Below are positions 11,310 to 23,711 of a DNA stretch of 64,000 nt, in pieces. The stretch is from Pegea sp. RAD2-039 (taxonomy: Eukaryota; Chordata; Thaliacea; Salpida; Salpidae). A program made the translations under genes and the position numbers. The notes under the pieces are model-generated. The model was not told the DNA's origin. It saw nothing but the letters and a program-made list of their open reading frames with translations, and searched no databases. The stretch's first letter is position 1, and each line of letters starts with the position of its first letter. The stretch is from assembly GCA_034620365.1 (NCBI GenBank), contig JAQGEQ010000151.1, positions 62,001 to 126,000 of the forward strand. The letters run 5' to 3'.

Positions 11310-13430
11310 TTTTAAGTTCTAAAAACAGAAATTAAATGTTTAATTAATTATATTTGAAAAATATTTTATTATAGATAAAAAAGTTTAATAAAAATTCATT
11401 ATTATATATTTATATAAAAAATTTCAAAACTTAAAGTTGATTAACTAAATGATAAATATAATTTTTAATATTTTTATCAGAAAACTATAATAATAATTAA
11501 AAAATAATTTATTAGATTTGAATAAAATAAATCTGTTTATAGAATTATTAAAAGTATGAAAAAATAACAAATTCTATAAAAAGTTTAAAATATAAATTAT
11601 AAATTTAGAAATAACTTAAAAAATAAAGAAACAAAAAAACAAATAATAATGTTTTTTTATTTGTTAAATTTAGAATTAAATTCAAAAATATTAAAAAAAA
11701 TAAAACAGAAAGTTAGTAACGAATAATAATAGAAAATTTTTATTTAAAAATATAATATAAAAAATCAGAAAAATATTTTCTTATTTAATAAAAAATACAA
11801 ATTTCAGTTTTTAAACAAATTTTAATCATTTTATTAAAAACTGTTTAATTATTTTAAAGAAAAATAAAAACTTTATTTCATTATTTAACTTGTTATAAAT
11901 TTTAATTATAATAATTTAAAAACTCTAAAAATAGGAAAATATAATTCAGTTTCTTTTAGAAAAATTAGTTATAAAGTTGTAAATATGAGATATTTCATAA
12001 ATCACAATTTCAAAATAACTTTTTAATTTACCAAAAAAAAATTGTTAAATAATTTATTTGAAAAACTTCTTGAAAAGGAAACTAAAAAACAAATTAAATG
12101 ATTTAAAGAAAAAAGTTGAATAAAAAATGAACACGTACCAAACTAACAAGTTTGAAAGTATAAACAAAATCGTTTATTTAACTAAAATTACTCAGAAGTT
12201 TTAATATTCAGTAAATATTAAACTAACAATTTTAACCATAATTTTATATCATTTCTCAAAATTTTAGAAATTTTCTTTTCAGTTTAAATTTTCATTTCCT
12301 TATTTTTGTGTAATGTTATGCTTTATATTAACACACAAATAAAACAATTAAATTATTTTTTATTTAATAAATCTACAAGTTTAAAAAGAACTTTAAATTT
12401 AAGTTTTTATAAAGCTTATAACTCAACAATGTTTTGAAATTTAATATTTAAAAGTTTAAAATGATAAATTTGATTCTATTTTTTTAATTTAAAACATTTT
12501 TAATACATTAATTACAACTTTTTGATTTGTCTTATCAGTAGATAGTCTATAGCTGTTAATTTTTACTTCCTATTTAATCATACAATCTGCCTGAAAAATA
12601 AAGTTTATTTAACCAAGTTTTAGATTTGTTGGTTGAGAGTGTGGTAAGCTTAAATGTTAAATCTAATTTAATCTAAAGTTTTAACAATTAATGAAAAATA
12701 AAATTGATTCAAACCAGTTAAAATTGTTGTTCATACTGATCTCTGCAAAATTATAAAAAAATAGCTTCAAATGTATTGAGGTCTTTGCTGATAAAAGCTT
12801 TCTTCTCAGCACCTTTTTAACGTTTCTTTATGATACTATTTTTTTTGGGTTAAATTTATAACCCTCTTATTGATGTTATTATGAAATTTTCATATTCATC
12901 GAGCTTACAACTTTTAAATTTTAATAAATTAAATATTTCAAATATTGTATAAATAGAAAATCATTAGATACCCAATTGCGGTATATTTAAATTGGGTGAC
13001 AGTCGAATATTTTACCGCTTACGTAAATGTTTAATTTCTTACTACTTTATATTCATAGTTCATTCTGTGCAAAACTGTAATGTGTTCGTAGTGTATGCCG
13101 TGATTACTTATAGCTTTTTTTATCATTGTTTCTCGTCGCTTTTATAATTGAATAAGCCTCTCGTACGGAGTTATTGTCATTTATTCGGTTTATGTGTTTT
13201 GAATTTTTCTGAATTGTTAGCTGATATCTGTTGGTATTGAGCAGTTTTATAGAAAACACATTTCGATTTCTTAGAATTATTTCTCATTTCTGGACAAGTA
13301 AATCATGTCAAGTGCTGTTTCATCTTCTTTAAATGTTCATCACTTTCTTTTCTTCCAACAATTTGCTTGAAACCTTCCAACAATTGATGAGATCTCTTCT
13401 TGTTTAAAGATTCTTTTCAAACGTGAAATA
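11310..13430. other. AT-rich intergenic stretch
   Basis: No coding frame, RNA gene or tandem array is visible, and no TGACGTCA motif. It separates the 5' end of the TM9SF4-like gene from the PHD-finger locus and may hold the TM9SF4 promoter at its left edge. Confidence 0.5.
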
Positions 13431-13432
13431 AA

Positions 13433-13648
13433 TTGCTTACCGGAGATTCAGTTGATCCATCTCTTTTCAATCTTACAACTGGAACGCGCGAGTTTCTTTG
13501 TGATCATAATAAATGTCGCTGGACTGTCGAGCTGACAGAAGAAGATATCTCTTTGGTTAATCCTTCATCATATTCTAAAAAATTGATTTTCAGATTTCAA
13601 CGTAAATGGAAGTTTGTGGACCGCAGTGAACCTTCAGCACTCAACTGA
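13433..13648 (+). CDS. Unrecognised open frame, about 70 codons
   Basis: The frame has mixed, non-repetitive residue composition, with a segment TREFLCDHNKCRWTVELTEE, and ends at a stop near 13648. I recognise no family. It lies downstream of the convergent PHD-finger gene. It could be a small gene, an exon with missing partners, or a remnant of a mobile element. No canonical ATG with good context is evident: the frame opens near a TTG. Confidence 0.25.
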   Translation: MLTGDSVDPSLFNLTTGTREFLCDHNKCRWTVELTEEDISLVNPSSYSKKLIFRFQRKWKFVDRSEPSALN

Positions 13649-13760
13649 AGTGTTTTCATCGTTCGCCTCACAAACGTATCTTCCTTTCAAATCGCGAGAA
13701 GCTCTTCTCGTCACTTTCAGTATTTGCTCACTACCATCAATAGCAAATATTGTTTTTCCT

Positions 13761-14306
13761 TTAAGATTTAATTTTTCTACTTGATCGTCTCAACTTGCTC
13801 GAAACACCACCTTTAGCATTCTTAGGTGGTTCTTTAGCATTCTCAGAAACGTCTGAAGACTTTTCAGCTTTCAAGCAACATTCGTAGCACTTCCTGAAGA
13901 TTAAAGATCAAAAAATTTAAAAAGCCAAACTGTAAGAGATCAGAAGACCAAGTAAAGAATTTGTGACTTCTTTTGATAGTTTTTTCATTTAATGAAGGAT
14001 CCCAACACCAAAAATGCCGTAAAACTCCACAACTTCCACAAGGATACATGTTCTCCAGATCTTCTAACTCCTTGCATTCAGCACAAATTACGCCATTAGC
14101 TTCTACAAACACAACTCATCATCTTATCACCATCCAATCATCTCATAAATCCCAATCATAAATCACTGGTCGTTGTCATGACAACTGATCTCACCTGAAG
14201 TAACCATGACGTCATCATCAAGTGTTTGCATCTTATCTTCCATACAACTTGCAACGTCATCTAAGTGATCATTGCTTGTTTGCGATTTCACCTTGCGTTT
14301 GCCCAT
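13761..14306 (-). CDS. Small PHD-finger protein
   Basis: Three exons (14306-14195, 14102-13949, 13893-13761) give 132 residues. After a short N-terminal tail beginning MGKRKVKSQ comes one PHD zinc finger, with cysteine pairs in CAEC and CGSC, a histidine-cysteine pair in HFWCW, and the closing WKCYEC after the second intron. That is the C4HC3 ligand order, with the conserved Trp just before the last pair. The C-terminal tail is Lys/Arg/Ser-rich and could be a nuclear signal. PHD fingers usually read histone H3 tails, but the specificity is not predictable here. The second donor was placed inside the last finger because only that junction restores the Trp-x-Cys spacing. I do not recognise the orthologue. 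Confidence 0.75.
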
Positions 14307-15088
14307 TTAAAAAATTAAAACTATATTAAAATTCTACAAAAAAATGTTATTATTAAAGTTATCAAAGTATTCTAAAAGAAATCTAAAAAATGATCAAAGA
14401 AATCTGCAAGGTTCAGGGACTACTTATTCTGTTCCACTACTGATTTCCAAACGAATGAAAAGAAAAAATATTGAAATTAGAATTTTTTTCCCGCTAATCT
14501 ATCATTGAAATAAAAAGATATTTTTTGTAATTTAATTAAATGAAAAAATAAAAATATTTTTATTAACTTGTTATTTTCTTTCTTTTTTTAAGTACTCTAG
14601 TAAAAAGCCATTTTGTTTGTTTACTTCAAATAAGTGTAAGTTGTAGTACATGTGATAAGCTGCTAACTTATTTGATTTACAAGTTTGAGTTTCATGCTAC
14701 ATAAGTTGATGAGGATAGTTTAAAGATTGCTACTTTTCACTACAATAAAGTAGATTTCATTTGTAGGTTGAAAATTGATGGTGATCATAATTTACAATTT
14801 AAAAAACCAAAAACTTTAATTTCTTTTTATTCTAAACTAGAAAATATATAAAATTCTTAATTCATAGAAAATGTTGAAACTAAACATAAAATATTTTATG
14901 AAATTATTTTGATAATCAGTAAAGAAAAAGTAGATAAGTTAAAAAATAATTTTTCAAAACTATTAATATACTAAAAATAAATTATTATTTACTTTTATCA
15001 TATATTAGATATTTATCTGTTTTGTTTTTTAAATGTTATATTTATTTTTTTAAAGGTTTTTTTGTAGGAAATTTTGGAAATAGTTGTT
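14307..15088. other. Intergenic stretch between divergent genes
   Basis: About 780 bp lie between the start of the minus-strand PHD gene and the start of the plus-strand TAF1C-like gene, so it must hold both promoters unless unseen exons exist. It is AT-rich, and no clear core promoter element stands out. Confidence 0.4.
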
Positions 15089-18000
15089 ATGAATAATAAT
15101 AATACATTTTATAAAAAGAATTTTCCAAACCTTCAAAGATTTATTTCTAAATATCCTGACGATGAATTAAATCTTTTTACTGATTACGGAACCTTAGAAT
15201 GTGTTGATGTCAATTTAGAAGTAAATTTAAAAATAAAAAATTCATCAAAATTCAATTGTTTCTTTCCAGGTTGAAAATCAGAATTTTTGTCCTTTATCAA
15301 AAAATCATGGATTATTATCATCAGCAAATAATAATAAAAGGTCACGACCTCTTACCTAGAAGATGACGTCACTAAATCGTTGCCTTGCAGATATTTATCT
15401 CCAAAGTGTCCAGCTCTACCTCTAAGAGCTGGATTATGTCCTTCAACTTTATCAACTGATTCCTCTATAGCTGATTATTTTAACATTTTTCATCAAACTG
15501 ACTTCACCACTTCCACTGTTGACAACCAGCTCAGTATGTGATGACGTCATCGCACGCTTCAGTGACGTCATCAGCTTTTATGCAGATGTAAATAGAGATT
15601 TGATAAATTTAGCAAATGATCAACCAGATATTCATAATAAGATGATGTTAGAGATGACAGCAAAATATTTCGCCATGAAGGAAAGTAGTCATCAAAAAAA
15701 ACAAAAAATGATCTTCCAACCGAAAGATGTAAGATCTTCTCACTGATCCTCATCTTCTTCTGATCTTTATGATCTTTAGGTGTATCCCTGTTCAAGTCGA
15801 TTACTTCCCGGATTCAAATCCAGTTTTGTTCCCAAATATTTCCCTCCTCTTGACTGGTCATCTTTTGATCTTCCAAATTCAATCTTGGCTCCAATTGTAG
15901 CTGAAGCAAAGCAACAAGAGGTTCTGGATCATTATGAAGATCAAAGATACGTCGGAGGAGTTCTCAGATACATCCGCCTCAGTCATCTGTGAGTTGATCT
16001 TCATAATCTTCATCACTTCCTGATCTTCATCACTTCCTGATCTTCATCACTTCCTGATCTTCATCACTTCCTGATCCTCATCACTTCCTGATCCTCATCT
16101 TCTCCTGATCTTCATCACTTCCTGATCCTCATCACTTCCTGACCCTCATCACTTCCTGATCTTCATCACTTCCTGATCTTCATCACTTCCTGATCTTCAT
16201 CACTCCCTGATCTTCATCACTTCCTGATCTTCATCACTTCCTGATCTTCATCACTTCTTGATCCTCATCACTTCCTGATCCTCATCACTCCCTGATCATC
16301 ATCACTTCCTGATCTTCATCACTTCCTGATCCTCATCACTTACTGATCCTCATCACTCCCTGATCTTCATCACTTCCTGATCCTCATCACTTCCTGACCC
16401 TCATCACTTCCTGATCCTCATCACTTCCTGATCCTCATCACCTCCTGATCTTCATCACCTCCTGATCTTCATCACTTCCTGATCTTCATCACTTCCTGAT
16501 CTTCATCACTTCCTAATCCTCATCACTTCCTGATCCTCATCACTTCCTGATCTTCATCACTTCCTAATCCTCATCACTTCCTGATCTTCATCACTTTCTG
16601 ATCGTCATCACTTCCTGATCCTCATCACTTCCTGATCCTCATCACCTCCTGATCTTCATCACTTCCTGATCCTCATCACTTCCTGATCCTCATCCCTTTC
16701 TGATCTTCATCACTTCCTAATCTTCATCACTTCCTGATCTTCATCACCTCCTGATCTTCATCACTTCCTGATCTTCATCACTTCCTGATCCTCATCACTT
16801 CCTGATCTTCATCACTTCCTGATCTTCATCACTTAATGATCTTCATCTCTTTCTGATCCTCATCACCTCCTGATCTTCATCACCTCCTGATCTTCATCAC
16901 TTCCTGATCCTCATCACTTCCTGATCTTCATCACTTCCTGATCTTCATCACTTCCTGATCCTCATCCCTTTCTGATCCTCATCACTTCCTGATCTTCATC
17001 ACTTAATGATCTTCATCTCTTTCTGATCCTCATCACTTCCTGACCCTCATCACTTCCTGATCCTCATCCCTTCCTGATCTTCATCACTTAATGATCTTCA
17101 TCACTTCCTGATCCTCATCACCTCCTGATCTTCATCACCTCCTGATCTTCATCACTTCCTGATCTTCATCACTTCCTGATCCTCATCACTTCCTGATCTT
17201 CATCACTTCCTGATCTTCATCACTTCCTGATCCTCATCACTTCCTTATCTTCATCACTCCCTGATCCTCATCACTTCCTGATCTTCATCACTTCCTGATC
17301 CTCATCACTTCTTGATCCTCATCACTTCCTGATCCTCATCACTCCCTGATCTTCATCCCTTTCTGATCCTCATCACTTCCTGATCTTCATCACTTCCTGA
17401 TCCTCATCACTTCCTGACCCTCATCACTTCCTGATCCTCATCACTTAATGATCTTCATCACTTCCTGATCCTCATCACCTCCTGATCTTCATCACCTCCT
17501 GATCTCCATCACTTCCTGATCCTCATCACTTCCTGATCCTCATCACTTCCTGATCTTCATCACCTCCTGATCTTCATCACTTCCTGATCTTCATCACTTC
17601 TTGATCTTCATCACCTCCTGATCTTCATCACTTCCTGATCTTCATCACTTCCTGATCTTCATCACCTCCTGATCTCCATCACTTCCTGATCTTCATCACC
17701 TCCTGATCTTCATCACCTCCTGATCTTCATCACTTCCTGATCCTCATCACTTCCTGATCCTCATCACTTCCTGATCCTCATCACCTCCTGATCTTCATCA
17801 CTTCCTGATCTTCATCACTTAATGATCTTCAAACTTGATCTTCATCACCTCCTGATCTTCATCACTTCCTGATCTTCATCACTTCCTGATCTTCATCACT
17901 TCCTGATCTTCATCACTTCCTGATCCTCATCACTTCCTGATCTTCATCACTTCCTGATCCTCATCACTTCCTGATCTTCATCACTTAATGATCTTCATCA

Positions 18001-20260
18001 CTTCTTGATCTTCATCACTTAATGATCTTCAAACTTGATCTTCATCACCTCCTGATCTTCATCACCTCCTGATCTTCATCACTTACTGATCCTCATCACT
18101 TCCTAATCCTCATCACTTCCTGATCTTCATCACCTCCTGATCTTCATCACTTCCTGATCTTCATCACCTCCTGATCATCATCACTTCCTGATCTTCATCA
18201 CTTCCTAATCTTCACCACTTCCTGATCCTCATCACTTCCTGATCCTCATCACTTCCTGATCCTCATCACTTCCTGATCTTCATCACTTCCTGATCTTCAT
18301 CACTTCCTGATCTTCATCACTTCCTGATCCTCATCACTTAATGATCTTCATCACTTGATCCTCATCACTTCCTGATCTTCATCACTTCCTAATCTTCACC
18401 ACTTCCTGATCCTCATCACTTCCTGATCCTCATCACTTAATGATCTTCATCACTTGATCTTCATCACTTAATGATCTTCATCACTTGATCTTCATCAGGA
18501 GCAACTCATCTTTTGAATTCGGACTTTTGATCTCTTCTCAAGGACCTTCTTTGGATCATTTGAATATTGAATTGATTAAAACTCCTCAAAACTTCCAAAA
18601 AGTCTTCCTCAAATTTCAACCAATCACCAAGCAGCATTTTCCTTTTTTGTAGATTTCTGATTTTCTTCCGATTCGAGGTCAAAGATTCAGTTTTGACGTC
18701 AAATCGAGAATCTTTCAAACAGAAGTCACGACTGATGACGTCATTGATTCACTTCATTACGTCACAGCGCGAACTTGTGGCGGTTTATGGCTCTTCAGTA
18801 TCAACCCGAGGCTTGTTGACGTCATTGATGGTGAAGCGCGATTTAGATGTGATGACGTCATCAAGCATGTTAGCACATTACAACTAGCGGACGTGACGTC
18901 ATGCGTTCAAAGTCCTCACGTCATCAACGAGCGTTTATTCACGACTCAAACAAATGAAATTCATATTTGGAATGTTGAAACTTCAGAAGTGACTTTTTTG
19001 GCTTTTTTCGATTTTTCCAAAAATTCAAATTTTTTTTTAGTTTTTGATTCGAGTTGATGACGAAAGTTCGTTGAGTCGCGATCGCGTCTTGATGACGTCA
19101 TTTGGCGCTCACCCTCGACAACTAGTTGTTGGAAAATCAAATAAACTTCAACTTATCGATTGGCGAAGAAAAGCTTCGAAATCGACGTAAATGACGTCAT
19201 CATCGCGTTTGTGACGTCATTCATTGTTGATTACAGATTACTATTTGAAGTGAGCGATAAAGAAGTGATGACGTCACAGGTGAAAGGAGCGAATCACTTC
19301 GAGATCTTCTTTTCGACGAATTATCATCTTTATCAAATCGACCAAAGATTTCCAAAATTTCCAATCCTCAATTGGAGTCTGAATTTAAGGTGATGACGTC
19401 ATCGTCGCTGACGTCACTACTCACGTGATTTGTTGTTCAGTCATCCGTGTCAAATGATGAACTTCTCGACTTGGTGTAATGCTGATGACGTCACAAACGA
19501 TGGTTTGTTGATCGCTGCAAATCAATTTCCGCGCGAAGTTGTCGCGTTCCACTACGGATGGAAAAATGACGTCATCAAGCACCCTCCTACCTCACTCACG
19601 CCTCCCAGGATTTTCTCATCTTTCAATGACGTGTTTGATCGCGTTATTGATGACGTCACTGATGGGCCAACTATGAAAACGACCATTTTAGCTCAACATT
19701 TTCGAGAGCCTCTGATTGGTTTAACAACTTTTCGAGTTAGTTCCGCTTCAATGATTTTGCAACAAAATGGCGCCGGTGACATCATCTCTCAAAGCATCGG
19801 TTCCGGTGATGACGTCATCGATGATGATTCTACTAAACTCTTCGAACAGTTCACTTGTGACGTCATCAAAGTTTTAGATCAACATCCGATGAAAGATACG
19901 ATCACACAAATCAAAGGTGACGTCATAGTTGATCCGGTCGAAGTCTCCGAAGATGAAGATCAGGAAGATATTGAGATCCCTGATCTGATTGATGTGAATA
20001 ATCCTCCTTCTCAACTCGCTGATCTTCTGATCTCAACGTGGGATGAAGATTACGAAGATGTTTGGAAAAAACAAGAAATTGAAAGAAAAAAGACTGATAG
20101 GAAAATTGATTCAAAACTTTTTGATATTTCAAAAGATCAGAAAGAGATTTCTTCTAAAGATCAAGATCATAATGAAGAGAGATCTTTAGTTGTATTTACA
20201 AAGAAGAATAAGAAGAAGATCAAACAAAAGAGCAAACAAAGAAGTCTTGGTTTCAATTGA
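15089..20260 (+). CDS. TAF1C: TAF1C-like RNA polymerase I transcription factor subunit
   Basis: Ten exons keep phase and give 756 residues: 15089-15220, 15270-15340, 15391-15537, 15575-15728, 15780-15988, 18499-18601, 18653-18988, 19041-19186, 19237-19389, 19441-20260. The middle resembles the beta-propeller region of TAF1C (TAFI110), a subunit of the SL1/TIF-IB complex that recruits Pol I to rDNA: ISDFLPIRGQ, RTCGGLWLF, FGAHPRQLVVG, STNYHLYQIDQRFPKFPIL. The C-terminus is acidic, then strongly basic, and ends KSKQRSLGFN, recalling the RMGF-type end of vertebrate TAF1C. The start at 15089 is the first ATG of the frame; an acceptor-like TTGTAG lies just upstream, so a further 5' exon is possible. 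Intron 5 is a 2.5-kb minisatellite. Many DDVI peptides come from the TGACGTCA motif. The assignment rests on spaced motifs rather than a long alignment. Confidence 0.7.
15989..18498 (+). repeat. 2.5-kb intronic minisatellite, 17-bp CTGATCTTCATCACTTC unit
   Basis: The whole of TAF1C intron 5 is well over a hundred head-to-tail copies of a 17-bp unit with C/T variants (GATCTTC or GATCCTC) and occasional CACTTAATGATC variants. The array begins within about 20 bp of the donor, and the last copy (CTTCATCAG) provides the AG acceptor. The sense strand is strongly pyrimidine-rich. Confidence 0.97.
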
Positions 20261-21441
20261 AGAATTTTCAACAAATTTCTGTTTTTTTCGGTTTTTTTTT
20301 TTACTTTTTCATTAAAAAAAATTTGAAAATTTTTGAAGTTTTCACATCGATTCAATCATAAGCTGATTACAAAATATTCATTTAGTAGTTAAGTCTTCAA
20401 ACAAACTTATTATGCAAATAGATAAAAAAAAAAAACTTTTTGAAAGTTCATCAAGACTAAGAAAGTTTCTATTTTAATCACAAAAAATTGTTTCAAACTT
20501 TTGATTTTGTTTTGTTGCTTAAGAAGTATTATTTTAAACTTACCAAAAAAAACTGTTAAAGAAAAGTAAAAATTGTTTACATTTCTTAAACCATTTGAAC
20601 AATTCCATATGATGAATAAAAAACTATTTTTATAACAGTTGCAAGTATAGATTTGTGAGAATGTGTTAGCGGGAGGTGCTCTCTCCTGGCACCCTCTTTC
20701 GCATTTATTAAAATAAATAAAGCATTAATTCGAATGAATTTAAAACTTAATAAAAAATCTGCTAAAAAGTTAAATTATTTGATTTTTTATTGTGGATTTT
20801 TAATTATAATTGCTTTCAAGTCTCTGAATTATATAAAAAAAAATTCATTTAGAAAGTTAAACGAAAAAGTCAATAACAGCTAGATTTAAAATTAATACGT
20901 TGCCAGAAAGCTTGTTGATCAACTAAAACGCGATTCCAGAAAATTTATTTCAAAATTCGAACATAAACTCGAATCTAAATGTTTTTTAATTTTGTAAATT
21001 TAATAATTAAAGTATTTTTATAAAGTTTTTTTAAGCTTGATTTTAAATTAAAAATTTTGAATTAAAAAAAAAGATAATTTTCTTTTCAGAATCATTAAAA
21101 AGTTTTAAAGACGTTTTAAAAAAATTGTTTATTTTAAATTAAGAAAACTGAATAAAGTTTTGAAATGAAAATTTATTTTATTAAAAGATATTCTTTTATA
21201 AAATTATAAATTTCATTAATAGATTTATAAAAAGTTTTTCTTTAATTTATATTTTTCTGTTTTTATGGATTTTTGTTTATAGTTTGCTTGAAAGCTTTTT
21301 TTAAATAAAATAATAATTATAATGAATTTATTTCAAACAAAAAATTGTGGAATTAAAAACATTAATCATATTAAAAGATAATTTTTATACTAAGATAAAT
21401 AAATTTTTTATTTTTTAAAGATTTAAAATGTGAAAAAAGAA
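20261..21441. other. Intergenic stretch between TAF1C-like and CFAP99-like genes
   Basis: AT-rich with no gene. It contains a LINE-tail-like repeat at 20656-20722, listed separately. Confidence 0.5.
20656..20722 (+). mobile_element. LINE 3'-tail fragment
   Basis: GAGAATGTGTTAGCGGGAGG followed by a CCTGGCACCCTC segment and AT-rich TTTATTA matches, in reverse orientation, copies at 60121-60187 and 38682-38720. The GAGAATGT...TTAGCG core also occurs beside the LINE at 56100-57595. It reads as a dispersed 3' end of that retrotransposon family or a SINE sharing its tail. Confidence 0.6.
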
Positions 21442-23310
21442 ATGACTGAAAATGATGATTCAAAATTATTAAAAATTTCTTCTGAAGCTTTAGATTCATT
21501 TCAATTCAAAGATCAATCAGTGGATCAATTCTTAAACGATTTATTGAATGCAGATGACAGTCTTAGTGATGAAGATTATAATTTCATTACTGAAGTTTTC
21601 TCTGGATGCATCTATTACAAAAAAGCGCTTCAAAACGCGATTGACATCTTTTACAAGAATGAAGGATCTTTAATTTTAAAGAAACATTCATCTCTTCTTC
21701 TAACTCTTCTTTATTTGATCTTATTTCGAACTTCTGATGTTGATGTCGATCATTTACGAAGTCTGACGTCATCACTTCATCCTCAGAACGTCATCAGGAC
21801 TTTTATTCAGTTTCTTCTCAACGCGATTGAAGATGATTCGAAGCTGTATTTTTGTTGGACTTCAGTTTATGATTCGAATTTTGTTGAACAAAATCTCATT
21901 TTTAATCTTCATCAACGAAATCTCGATTTAACGGCGTTGATGACGTCATTGAATGATTTGAAACAACCGAGAAAACTGAAACGCGATGTGACGATGACAG
22001 AAGAATTCGATTTGACGAAACCTAATCCGAAATCAGTTCCGATTCCGAAGGAAATCCCTCAAATGCGCCCCGCTCTTCCAGCTCCCAATTCCACTTTTCA
22101 AGCTCCGAAAACTGAATATTTAAAATCACAGAAAAAACCCCCGAAACCGAAGATTCAAACAAATCGCGACAAGCCGATGTCGGAAAAAACGCGCGCGCGA
22201 TTAGACGCTATTCGAATGGAAGAAGACGCCAAGTTACAGTTTGATAAACAATTGAGAATCGAAAAACCAAAACCAAATCGGCGGGAAGTGAAGATGAATA
22301 TTGCCGCCATTCTGCGTGAGGAAGCTCGATTAGAAAAAAAACAAAAAATGGCCGAAGAAGAGTTGGAAAAGTTGATGAAAGGCGGTTTCGATGCTTCGCG
22401 ATTTGAAAGCTGGCAGAAAGAGAAATTAGATGAAGATGCAAGACGCGAAAAGGTTAAAGAAGCGCGATTACAACTAGAAAGTAAAATAACGCGAGAAGAT
22501 GCGATTATAGCGCGTCAAAAAATTCAAGAAAAGAATTGGATTGAAGCAGAGAAGCTTCGAGAAGAGAATAATCGATTGAAGGACGCGATGGTTGAGATGA
22601 GGATCGCGGAAGAAGCGCGAAGCGTTTTGCTGATCGAAAAAATTCGAAAAATGAATTTTGAAGATTCAAAAGAGAAATTGAAAGAAAAAAAAAAGAAAAT
22701 TCGAAAAGAAGTGGATTTAGAAAGTCGAAAGTTAATGAAAGAAGCTCTACTTCGCGAAGAGGAGCAACTACGTCATCGTAGTGACGTCATCGCTGAAATA
22801 CGTCTGATGGAACGCTCGAATAAGCGACGCGAGAATCAACCACGAGATATGACGTCATTAGCAGGACATCGATTGATCTGTGAAATGTCTTTAAGTGAAT
22901 TGTATGAAAGATTACAAATGCTTCGAGAAAAGGAAATAGAAACGCGCGAAAGACGCCATGACGTCATCAAGGAAATGAAGCAGAAAAAAATTGATGATTT
23001 AGAAGCAAAAATAAAAAAGATTTCGATTTTTAAAGAAGAAACGTCGCGAGTTGTGACGTCACAAAAACAAAAGAAGATTGAAGAAGAGAAGAAAAAGAAT
23101 GAAAATGTGTCTAGTGATGAAGTGATTATGCAAATGAAGGAAGAATTAAAAAGAAAGAAGAGTTTGAGACATAATCAGAAGTCAACTGATGTCAAGGTGA
23201 TGACGTCACTACCACGTGAGTCGAAACTTCTTGAAAAAAATCGCTGGAAACATTTAGAAGAATCTCAAAGAAAAATGAGCGAAAAACGAAAAATTTCGAA
23301 AATAAAATAA
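21442..23310 (+). CDS. CFAP99: CFAP99-like cilia and flagella associated protein
   Basis: A single uninterrupted exon gives 622 residues from the ATG at 21442; the frame's apparent earlier start is a GTG. The N-terminal half is helical, with an LLLTLLYLILFR segment and a WTSVYDSNFVEQNL segment typical of CFAP99. A linker follows with FDLTKPNPKSVPIPKEIP, the family's proline-rich signature, and then YLKSQKKPPKPK. The C-terminal 350 residues are a long charged coiled coil rich in Glu, Lys and Arg. CFAP99 is a conserved axonemal or ciliary protein of uncertain exact role. The gene is unusual here because it lacks introns, which raises the possibility of a retrocopy; the intact frame argues for function. 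TGACGTCA occurs in the coding sequence several times. Confidence 0.82.
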   Translation: MTENDDSKLLKISSEALDSFQFKDQSVDQFLNDLLNADDSLSDEDYNFITEVFSGCIYYKKALQNAIDIFYKNEGSLILKKHSSLLLTLLYLILFRTSDVDVDHLRSLTSSLHPQNVIRTFIQFLLNAIEDDSKLYFCWTSVYDSNFVEQNLIFNLHQRNLDLTALMTSLNDLKQPRKLKRDVTMTEEFDLTKPNPKSVPIPKEIPQMRPALPAPNSTFQAPKTEYLKSQKKPPKPKIQTNRDKPMSEKTRARLDAIRMEEDAKLQFDKQLRIEKPKPNRREVKMNIAAILREEARLEKKQKMAEEELEKLMKGGFDASRFESWQKEKLDEDARREKVKEARLQLESKITREDAIIARQKIQEKNWIEAEKLREENNRLKDAMVEMRIAEEARSVLLIEKIRKMNFEDSKEKLKEKKKKIRKEVDLESRKLMKEALLREEEQLRHRSDVIAEIRLMERSNKRRENQPRDMTSLAGHRLICEMSLSELYERLQMLREKEIETRERRHDVIKEMKQKKIDDLEAKIKKISIFKEETSRVVTSQKQKKIEEEKKKNENVSSDEVIMQMKEELKRKKSLRHNQKSTDVKVMTSLPRESKLLEKNRWKHLEESQRKMSEKRKISKIK

Positions 23311-23711
23311 AATTGAAAAAAATTGAAATTTTCTATCAGATAATGACGTCATCAGAATGACATCATCGATTTATTTTAAATATTCCAAATAAAAATTCTT
23401 GATTATTTATATAAATTTATTTCTTAAAAACTTTAAAAAAATTGTTTAAAACCAAAAAATTAGATTTTCACAAAAAGTTTCATAAAAATATTTTTTAAAT
23501 TTCTAAAAGGTGGTTTTAAATTTTGTTTTTCAAATTTCATATTTTGAGTTCATTACACAAACAAGGAAGTTTTTTTAAATAGGGAAACACAAGATGAGTC
23601 AAATTGATTAGGGTTTACTAAAGTGAAGTTTGCAAATATAATTTGTCAAAAAGTTTACAGAAATATTTAAAGTTTAGAACAAATTAAAAAATATCAACTA
23701 CTAACATCGGT
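23311..23711. other. AT-rich spacer upstream of tRNA-Ile
   Basis: One TGACGTCATCA site lies just after the CFAP99 stop. Otherwise nothing is recognisable before the tRNA. Confidence 0.4.
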
